A stretch of DNA of 64,000 nucleotides from assembly GCF_024868665.1 (NCBI RefSeq), contig NC_079906.1:11108833-11172832 (forward strand), in the 5' to 3' direction. This stretch comes from Triplophysa rosa (lineage: Eukaryota > Chordata > Actinopteri > Cypriniformes > Nemacheilidae). Positions 56,151 through 64,000 of this stretch are shown here, piece after piece; position 1 is the stretch's first letter; each line of letters opens with the position of its first letter. Below the pieces are notes generated by a model. The model ran no database searches and was not told where the DNA came from. It saw nothing but the letters and a program-made list of their open reading frames with translations. The translations under genes were made by a program, and so were the position numbers.

Positions 56151-56480
56151 CCAACAATTAACCTTACCAGTATGACCCATCGTAAAAAATAGATTCCCCC
56201 TTACAAATGTTCTGATAGTTAATTATTAACTGTGGCATTTTAGGCGAGAGACTGGAAATCTATATCTGGAGAAGAACTAACCTTTGGAGAGGGAGTGGAC
56301 AGTGGTCCGTTTTATTTATGTGAGACATCTGAAGAATGTATAGCACATCTGCCAAGATTGAGCCTGGTCAAGCAGGCATAAGAATATGAAGGTTGCATGT
56401 TTATCCTTTCATCATAAGATGTCAGGGTCTTAAAGGGTCAAATTTGATGAAAGATTCTTGTATGACGGCACAACAATCTA
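56151..56480. other. Candidate enhancer 14 with a perfect HNF1 palindrome
   Basis: GTTAATTATTAAC at 56218-56230 is an exact match to the HNF1 consensus palindrome (GTTAATNATTAAC). The following 200 bp are balanced and repeat-free (AAATCTATATCTGGAGAAG and on). Confidence 0.4.
56218..56230. promoter_or_regulatory. HNF1-type binding site
   Basis: Exact 13-base match to the HNF1A/HNF1B dimer palindrome. Such a site can occur by chance in AT-rich DNA, so function is not shown. Confidence 0.5.
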
Positions 56481-57079
56481 TAAAATATGTTAATGATTGT
56501 CATTATTAGAGTTTAAGATACCCCAAATGATGCTTATGAAACAGCGAGCAATGCCACATATACATCGCAATGCATTGAACTATATCTGACTATATCTTGA
56601 ACGGAACATCAGATGTCCTGTTGAAAAAGAAATTATTATTATTATTTATCTATGGCAACCTTTTTAATGACAAAATGGATAAATGTAAGTTTCATGACAT
56701 ACAGTTTTACTCTCAAAAATGTTGAAGTGAGCTAAATGTTTAAGGACAAAGGAAGCACACCCTGTATTATTGTATAAAAATGACATCAGATTTTTTCAAT
56801 GACAACAGAAAAAATGTGTTTGATAAATAAATGACTGTGGTTTTTGTTCCTTTTCACGTTATGTCACCTGTCAAGTCAAAGCTTTTATAAATTTTCCAAT
56901 TTGTAATTAATAGTTTAGTTTAAGATTCAAATTATTTTACATGTTTAAAATGTGTAAATACAGTAATATCATAAGCTTCAAGTAAAGCAAGAATTAACTT
57001 CAATTGAAAAGACTAAAATTTTAGTCAAAAATAGTTGTCTCCTCTATCACAGAACACAGTCACACCAACATGAAAGCAA
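56481..57079. other. AT-rich intergenic
   Basis: No feature recognised. Confidence 0.4.
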
Positions 57080-57560
57080 CATAATTGCACTGATGACCTG
57101 CCACAGAAGTTGACCCTATAATATCTCACTTGAGGTCAGTCCGGGTCAAGCGGTGACATGTTAGGGCCCTCTGTTTTTCACCCTGTGAAAACAAGTTATT
57201 ATCAGGTCAATCACCCTGGGTCAGCCTGCCACACTATAGTCCCCAAGCCAGCCCAGGTTGTCATTTAGTTAGCTCAGTTAAAGAAGCATTTAATAGCCCA
57301 GCCGAAGAGGTGGAGGCTAAGCATAGCTCCATAGGGAAAGCAGAGGATCTTAAATAATTGAGAAGTCAGCAGATTGGATTTTGGCAGATTCATTGTTTTG
57401 CATTGATTGTGCGGCGTTAATCCTGTTCACTGTCTGCTCTGAACATTGCCCAGAGGTCCTCTCACTGGGAATACTGCTCCCGGTGTTGGTCATGTGACTA
57501 TCAATGCGGTGAAAGTGGAAGAATCCCTTCAGCCTTTGAAAGAGAGCTGAATTTACTTCA
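57080..57560. other. Candidate conserved block 15
   Basis: Balanced, repeat-free; contains three AGGTCA-type half sites in 120 bp (TTGAGGTCAGTCC, ATCAGGTCAATCACC, CCTGGGTCAGCC) and TTAGCTCAGTTAAAGAAGC. No coding signature. Confidence 0.35.
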
Positions 57561-58016
57561 GGTGTGTTGCCTCGCGTATGTTCTCAGATTTTTTAAATCT
57601 CTGTTGTTTCTTGTTGGTGCCAGTGTTATTAAATTTAGAATTAATTCAATCTCACACAGCAAAATTGCCAGTGTTAAACATGTCAGATTAACTCTCACAG
57701 TGTATAATCCACACTTTAAGAGTGTAGATTATATATACACTGTGCACATGTTTCTTGAGGAAGTTCTTCAGGAATCTTGCATATGTCTCCACAGCTTTTT
57801 ATAAAGGATGACTGCAATTTTAATATAAATGTTTCGTACTGAAATCAAACATTTCTCAAACATTCTTCCAAGACCAAACTATCTGAGTTTTCCTCTGCGT
57901 TGCCTGCATAAAGCAAGCAAAAAAAATGTTGCATTTAAAAGTGATAATAGAAAGTTAATAAAACATCGAGCCATGATTCTTTGCCAGTTTAACTGCCACA
58001 CAATTCTGAAACAGGT

Positions 58017-58036
58017 GTATATATATATATATATAT
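58017..58036. repeat. (AT)n run
   Basis: About 20 bp of alternating TA. Confidence 0.9.
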
Positions 58037-58039
58037 GAC

Positions 58040-58800
58040 AATTTGGAAAGTATAGAGTCCATTAAGCACTCAGTGAAGCTCATTTTAAAAACATGTCTAA
58101 AAACTAAGAGCATACTTTCACCCTGACTGGGTTCCATCATCAATAAAAGCCCCAACCGGGGCGACATTTGAAAGCTCACTTAAGCCTTACAAGACAGCAA
58201 TGGCTTTCTGAACATTCACAAAACGGCTTATTAGTGATATCACACCTTTACAATAAATAGAGGCAACAAGACACAGTTTGTGCCGGGGGCTGAATTCTCT
58301 CCAGTTCATTCATTGACTGTCGACAGCAATTTTTTTCCTTTTCTGCTTGAGATTTACAGGCCGTTGGTGGTTTTCTGTGGAGAATATCTAAAGGTATTAG
58401 TGCTGATTCTCTATCCATTGCAGCGATCCAGATATCGCACCCTCAACAGTTACGCTCTGCAGCATAGACCTGAACAAGCACCTTGCTATTGAATTTCACA
58501 TAAATTTACAGTAAATGTGCAAAAGAGCTTTATGAACGCACACCTATCAGTCTATCACGACTGCATGCATCTATGAGAAATGGTTTCTAGCCCAGATAGC
58601 GAGCTGTTTTTCAATGTACTGTATCTGTAAACCTCTCGGGTAATCTGATACTCTACACATGCTTTCCACAGAGCGCTGTTATTGTCATATACTGTTATAT
58701 CTGAGAAGGGCTCATTGACAAATTTCGTTTCTGCATGTAATGTCAGGCAGTGCTGTAAACACAGACAGGTATCAGATAACACTGTATTTCTACAGCGCAC
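58040..58800. other. Candidate conserved block 16
   Basis: Balanced sequence with GTCCATTAAGCACTCAGTG (NKX2-like core), TTATTAGTGATATCACACC and AATCTGATACTCTACAC. Short frames without domains on both strands. Confidence 0.3.
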
Positions 58801-59239
58801 AAACCGTAATTATCTTTCGTTTCATTTAAGTGGCATGTAAATAATGACTTTTATGTTGACCCTGGAATACATAATTAAATTTTCTGCGTGACCAGCGGAA
58901 GATTCTCCATAGGAATATTTGTCCAGGTGGAATAACGTTATTCTTCAGTTTTATAATAAGACTGTCCAGGATTTTAATTACAGCTTGTGCGTTGTTAAAT
59001 AATCCAACCCAAAAGAGAATAATGGCAATGTTTTCGACGAATACAGTGCAATTGTCAAGGGACTGAGAGGACATGAAAGGTTTACTATGGATTAAATTAC
59101 ATCTCTTGCTTTTATTGTGACCAGTTTACATACTCTGCACAGAAACATCATGCAAGGAAAAATTAAACAAGCCCATACCAACAACTGACCAACAAACTAA
59201 TTAACCAGATCATTTTAGATTTATTAATTAATTAATTTT

Positions 59240-59510
59240 AGGGCTGTCAAACGATTAATTGAGATTAATCGCATACATAATAAAAGTTCGTGTTTACATA
59301 ATATTTGTCTGTGTACTGTGCACATTCATTTTGTATTTATAAATACATACACATTCATGTATATATTTAAGAAAAACATAAAATACAAAAATGAATAAAT
59401 GTTTATATATTATTTCAAGTATTGGTAAATATAAATAAACACATCTTATTGTTTCCTAAATATATAAACATGTATGTATATAAATGCAAAGTAATATGAA
59501 TAATAGATCA
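59240..59510. mobile_element. Copy of the GCTGTCAAACGATTAAT inverted-repeat element, one arm
   Basis: TAGGGCTGTCAAACGATTAA, then ATAATATTTGTCTGTGTACTG, matches the left arm of the element at 47993-49318. Part of the complementary arm (AAATATAAATAAACACATC) follows near 59427, but the right end is lost. Confidence 0.7.
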
Positions 59511-59719
59511 GAATGTTACTTTTCATCATATTCCATTTACATTTCTAATGATAACTTTATTAGAACTATTGAGATAAATAACATTCTTTTATATTTGTGA
59601 CTGAACTCTGAGGTTGAACTCTATAAGCTCAATAGCAAAGACTTATCTCAAACATCTAAAACTAACACCCACATTCTGTGGGAAACATGGATATGAAGCA
59701 AGCAGGGTTCAAGAATTAG

Positions 59720-60480
59720 TGATGGTTACTCAAGGTTACTAAAGATAATGGTGCTAGCAAGTGTTAGCCATTGAGATCATGGCTACTGCTCTCTGTGACC
59801 TTTGACCTCGGTGTCCCCGTTTCCACATTAAAACCAGCCATCTGTATTCCTCCACCATGTACCAATAAGAGCGAATTATATCAAAAGATAAAAACCAAAA
59901 CAGATGGAAGTCAACCTAGAGGATGTTGAGACCGTCTTTTACAGCAAGACCTATGGGAAACCATTTAAATAGATAAACCATAATCCACAATAACCAGGAA
60001 ACTTTCCAATTCAAGTGAACCTATTCTTTAAAAAGCCACTGATGCTATCATTGGGATCCAAAGTGAGGATCACCTTGAGGACAGAGAAGCCCTTGAGCTA
60101 TTATGTGTAGAGGTGTTTAGTTGGCATTCATGACCTTTCTGGTCATAACCTTCTAGCAAACCATCCGTATGATCAAGGTTAACCCCTCACACCTCTGTGA
60201 CTAGAAGCAAACACATCACAAAACATCTCTCAGGAATGTGTTAGATGCTGCATAATGCGCTCACAAATTGTGAATTCCAGGCAATTAAAAATTCCTGACA
60301 AAAACAAAACTCTCATCTGCTGCTGGTTTGGACCGGCTTTGACCTCAGAGCATTAGGGCTGGCTTACGCAAACTCAGAGAGGCCCTGCCTATCTTTGACC
60401 TAGTCTGGAATTCATTGGTTGAGAGAATATGTGGTTTTGCAGTGCCTTTGGTGATTGAGGGTTTGCCAAACAATGATGGA
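59720..60480. other. Candidate conserved block 17 with a perfect DR1 site
   Basis: TGACCTTTGACCT at 59796-59808 is a perfect direct repeat of the nuclear-receptor half site with one-base spacing (complement AGGTCAAAGGTCA). The surrounding 700 bp are balanced and repeat-free. The 113-codon minus-strand frame (60345-60686) has no domain. Confidence 0.35.
59796..59808. promoter_or_regulatory. DR1 nuclear-receptor site
   Basis: A perfect AGGTCA direct repeat spaced by one base on the minus strand. By family knowledge this arrangement binds HNF4, COUP-TF or RXR heterodimers. Confidence 0.5.
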
Positions 60481-60704
60481 AATATAGTGTTTAAGCCGAG
60501 GGAAGAATTTATAATTAAAGGATGCAATGCAGTGGATGCGAAAACAAAATCTCCACATGACAAAAGAAGATGGAAGTAAACACGGGAATGCTTCACACAG
60601 AAAATGATGGAGTGTGGGAATGTAAGAGGGATGTATCTAACAAAAAAGTGAATGTTTCTGCCATTGTGGAGAATTATCATTTTCACAAAAGAAAGGGCTT
60701 ATGA

Positions 60705-60915
60705 AGCACAGTGACCCAACACAACGAAAAGAAATACAACAAAGGTAAAAACAACAAAATACTCACAACACAAAATTATGCCACAACAGAAATCTCTCAG
60801 CACAATGGAAAAGCCCACAACACAACAAAACTAAGCAACAAAACAACAAATCCAAACTTACAAAACACAATAAAACTAACCAACAACAAAGCAAAAAAAA
60901 GGAAATGTGCCTGAA
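60705..60915. repeat. A/C-rich, strand-asymmetric low-complexity tract
   Basis: About 200 bp almost free of G and T on the plus strand, built from CAACA, ACAAAA and CACAAC words. The 67-codon frame (T, N, K, Q only) is an artefact of composition. Confidence 0.85.
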
Positions 60916-62210
60916 AAGATTTTTACTGCTACCATAACATCAATGTAAAAAATAATAAAAAAAAACAATTATCTAGTGACTTAATTTTTTTAATAGGCTT
61001 AGTTTAAGTTTTCTAAATGTAAGGAACAATCTTTTGCCACAAATGATCATTCGCACTTCTGCCAGTCGGAAAAAATATTCCATAATAACGCAATAACCAG
61101 CCACTAGAAATACAGTGAGTTGTCTAGTTAGTCAAGGTTTTCATTTGACTAGGTATTCAGCAACATTAAAAACATAAATGTTTTGACTTTACTTACATTG
61201 ACAAGTGACAGGGCAGCAACTCACATTCGTTTCCATTTTTCCTTTCCAGATGGAAATACTTCCCTGTTTCATGCACCTGTGGACCACAATATAGGAAAAC
61301 ATGAGGTAAGTAAAATGTAAATTTAAGACTTTAATATGGTTACCTCCAGTTACATAAAAATAGTAAACAGACGTACAGAGTGTCAGCTAACCAGCTGTGC
61401 ACCTAAGAGGCTACCAAGAGAGAGTTCGCACACTAATTCATTTAATACATAAAAAAATAAAAACTGAAGGATGAAGCTTTCTCATGGTCGAGATTCTAAA
61501 AAGAACGTATATAGAGGTGATATAGACACTTGACTGTCTGACACGTCGAAAATGAGGCAATGAGTTAATCTAACGAAAATATTGTCGCAGGGCTAATTTC
61601 CTATGTGGAGCCGGGTCTACTGAAGAGAGAATGTGTGAAAACTTCACCGGTTAAACTTCTGACGTCTGTGTAAGCGTGTGTGCCTTTGCTCGGGTTACAG
61701 GGGAGATGTTTGTCTACTCGGGCCACCCCGTTTGTCCCATCTCAAGTATTGTGAGGAGTGCTGTGGACTGAAGCTCTCGGGTCATTCATTCGTTACTGAC
61801 ACAGACCTGTATTCACCTCACTTCACTTTCTGTTTGGACACAATTAGCTACACTCATTTGTGATATATGAGCAGAGTGGTTTTGTGTTTCTGATTAGAGG
61901 TTGGCCCACGATCCTTATAGCAGACTTCTGACAATGCATGACTTTGTGTGGAAATGCTGGATTCAAATGACATTGTATGATATGCTAAGATATACAAATG
62001 TGAGGTCTGATAAAAAAGGGTCACATTTGGTATCCAGATTATAGTTCATGCATATTATTGAACAATAGTTTGTGTACATCCTCTAGTTTGATTGATCAAG
62101 TGTCAATCCAAAAGAGCTGGTATTTTGTCTTACAGTATTGGGACATGGGTTTTGTGTATTAGTGGGGATCTGGGGTTATCACAGAATGTCTTTAAAGTTG
62201 CAAATTGTGA
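60916..62210. other. Intergenic, no clear feature
   Basis: AT-rich at first, then a balanced part at about 61560-61860 without domains or recognised repeats. Confidence 0.4.
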
Positions 62211-62213
62211 CAT

Positions 62214-63266
62214 GCAGCCACAGAAAAAAATAAGAGACCATTCCAAATGTTCATTTAATCAGCATTTCTATGTATTATGGTCATTCCAGTCCAGTGTCTG
62301 TTGAATTTCAACAAAATCAAATCCTCAGGAGTGACAAAGTCATCCAACAGCAACGTGAAAGACTGACAGCATGACATGTAGACTGTGATAAAAATCGAAG
62401 CAATCATGTATTTTTTTACACTTTTCCTAAATACATGTACAAATATTACTGTTGTATTGCTTAAACATGTATGAACTTGTTTTCTTTGCAGTATTTGAGG
62501 TCTAAAACATATAGAGCGTATTTTTGTTTCTTCAAATAAATGCAAATATAAACAGTCTTTTTATTTGAACATTGGGAGAAATATTGTTATTTATTCACAG
62601 AATTAAACAAAAATTACCATTTTCCTTAACGTTGTGTCTATTTACATTGAGTACAAATAGCCTGCCTTGTTGGCAGAGACTATTTACACTAGCTCCGCCC
62701 ACCAACATGTGATTGGAATAGAGAAAGTGTAAGATTGACGCCATTTCAAACAGCGACTCGAGTGTAAAGTCTGTATAGCGCGGCATGGGAGACCGGGATT
62801 CTAATCCCGCAGAAAACCTTGTTTAAGCTTTTTTATTACTTTAAAGATCATAAAGGCATTTGTTTTCAATAAAATTGATTTAAGACTTAAAATTCATTTT
62901 TATTCATAAACTTTAGGTTTAGGGTAAGGTTAGGGGTAGGTATAGGGCTTTAATATCTCAATAAATTGCCATCATTTTAATAATTTTTATAAATATAATG
63001 ATTTACTGTGTTATTATTGCATAATGTTTAATGCACAACAATACTGAGGTGCAAATAGTAACGTTATCTGCCACTATTTATAAGTAAAAAGCATCTAACT
63101 ACTTAATCCAAAGAAAATAGGCCCTACAGCTATTTTTGGTTAGTGTAAATAGCATATCGCTAAGAAATGCTGCTATTTTCACTTTTAGCATTTTCATAAT
63201 TAGTAAATTTAGAAAAACTGAGAATAATTTTGAAATGGTCTCTTAATTTTTTTCCACGGCTGTATA
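62214..63266. mobile_element. Tc1/mariner-like non-autonomous element with internal insertion
   Basis: The left end has CAGCCACAGAAAAAAATAAG followed by AGACCATT, and the right end has AATGGTCTCTTAATTTTTTT, CCACGGCTGTATATA; these pair as inverted repeats of about 28 bp with a few changes. Left-arm sequence (AAATCCTCAGGAGTGACAAA) is Tc1-like by my recollection. A second pair of short inverted words (CTATTTACACTA at about 62680-62691 and TAGTGTAAATAG near 63142-63153) suggests a nested element. No transposase is intact. Confidence 0.5.
62776..62813 (+). repeat. tRNA-like B-box fragment inside the nested element
   Basis: GACCGGGATTCTAATCCCGC resembles a tRNA T-arm or B box, as found in tRNA-derived SINEs. 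There is no full cloverleaf, so this is not a tRNA gene. Confidence 0.35.
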
Positions 63267-64000
63267 TATGACTAAAACAGCTTTTGAAATGAAAAGAAAT
63301 GTAGGTCAGGGCTTGATTTCAACCTTCTGGAAGCCTTGCCATTGGACAGTCAATATAGTCCCACCTATGCGTCAGGAAATATGTTATGAAGAGATGTTGA
63401 TAAGGTTCATGTTTCTGATGAAAGATTATAAGGTCACATGAATTATGAAAAATATTGACCAAACACAGATAAATAATTAATATAGTTAATATAGTTTTAG
63501 AATTTGATTACATAAGTATCACTGCGCCACTGTGTTGCGTCTGTGTTGCTTGGCAACCACTTTGTTGTTTCTGTTTGACGGAGCAAGAATTATTTTGGAT
63601 TAATATTGTTACATTTTATTTGCTGTGTGTTACTTTAGAATTCGTGCTACAAATATTGAGCCATTTATAACCATTTTATAAAAGGAATATAACAGCCGCT
63701 TGGCGTCATGCCTAACAGCATCCCTTAGCTGTTATAGCATCACTGTAAACCATGGCTTCTTGGGGATTATTGCTTTAATAAACACTGCAAATATTCCAAA
63801 AATAATAAGAATTGTCATTTTTAACTTCATGACTTTAATTGCAACATGCAAAGCTATACAGTAGTCACACTCACTATTGTATCTATTAATATACCCGTTG
63901 TACTGATTATCAACATGTCTGTGAATACCTGTGGCCACAACAGCACTCTTTCTCATGTGATATTATTAAAGTAAATACTGAGTTATTTAAAGTAATTCTT
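63267..64000. other. Intergenic, no feature seen
   Basis: AT-rich to moderate; no exon or repeat recognised. A GCTGTTATA word is repeated near 63729, without other structure. Confidence 0.4.

Noticed and set aside
60711..60914. 67-codon frame rich in T, N, K and Q
   Set aside because: Composition-driven artefact of the A/C tract.
62776..62813. Possible tRNA gene
   Set aside because: Only a B-box-like palindrome is present; acceptor stem, D-arm and anticodon arm are absent.
1..64000. CRISPR arrays, operons, phage or toxin systems
   Set aside because: No regularly spaced repeats, no bacterial gene packing or ribosome-binding sites; the window is vertebrate nuclear DNA.

Overview
The window looks like nuclear DNA from a bony fish, most likely a cyprinid (carp, barbel or zebrafish relative). 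It is AT-rich and has one intact vertebrate-type coding exon in 64 kb. The rest is intron, UTR, microsatellites and many short DNA transposons (hAT, Tc1/mariner, and a TTAA-flanked MITE whose ends I recognise from cyprinid genomes). No bacterial, phage, CRISPR or plasmid features are present. The species call is an inference from repeat content.

Layout. (1) 1-2526: non-coding, probably the first intron of a minus-strand gene. About 2350-2890 is a CpG-richer segment with a consensus splice donor on the minus strand at 2526/2527; by human synteny it is a candidate first exon and promoter of ralgps1. (2) 4280-12255: the 3' exon of zbtb34 on the minus strand. The whole 509-residue BTB/C2H2 protein is at 10692-12221, and a long 3' UTR may run to a poly(A) signal at 4280-4285. 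That UTR is interrupted by a 1.0 kb hAT insertion. (3) 12256-24031: the large zbtb34 5' intron. It holds a 670-bp near-perfect duplication separated by a single N (probably an assembly artefact), two Tc1 copies and several hAT remnants. (4) About 24032-24250: the candidate zbtb34 first non-coding exon and promoter, with a donor site and an ETS motif. (5) 24.3-64 kb: about 40 kb with no protein-coding exon I can recognise. Dispersed repeats, including a solo LTR and a second LTR with primer-binding site, alternate with blocks of non-repetitive, moderate-GC sequence carrying homeodomain, TALE, TCF, HNF1 and nuclear-receptor motifs.

How it fits together. In human 9q33.3 the order is LMX1B - ZBTB43 - ZBTB34 - RALGPS1, all on one strand. 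The reversed order here (zbtb34 on the minus strand with a possible ralgps1 5' end at lower coordinates) fits that arrangement. The repeat-poor blocks upstream of zbtb34 are therefore plausible long-range regulatory DNA for zbtb34 or a neighbour such as zbtb43 or lmx1b. That is inference and needs alignment to other fish.

I found no clearly new coding system. The observations most worth checking are the N-separated duplication, a transposon-like element holding a second copy of a nearby 85-bp unique sequence, the enhancer-like blocks (one with a perfect HNF1 palindrome, one with a perfect DR1), and three exon-like segments.
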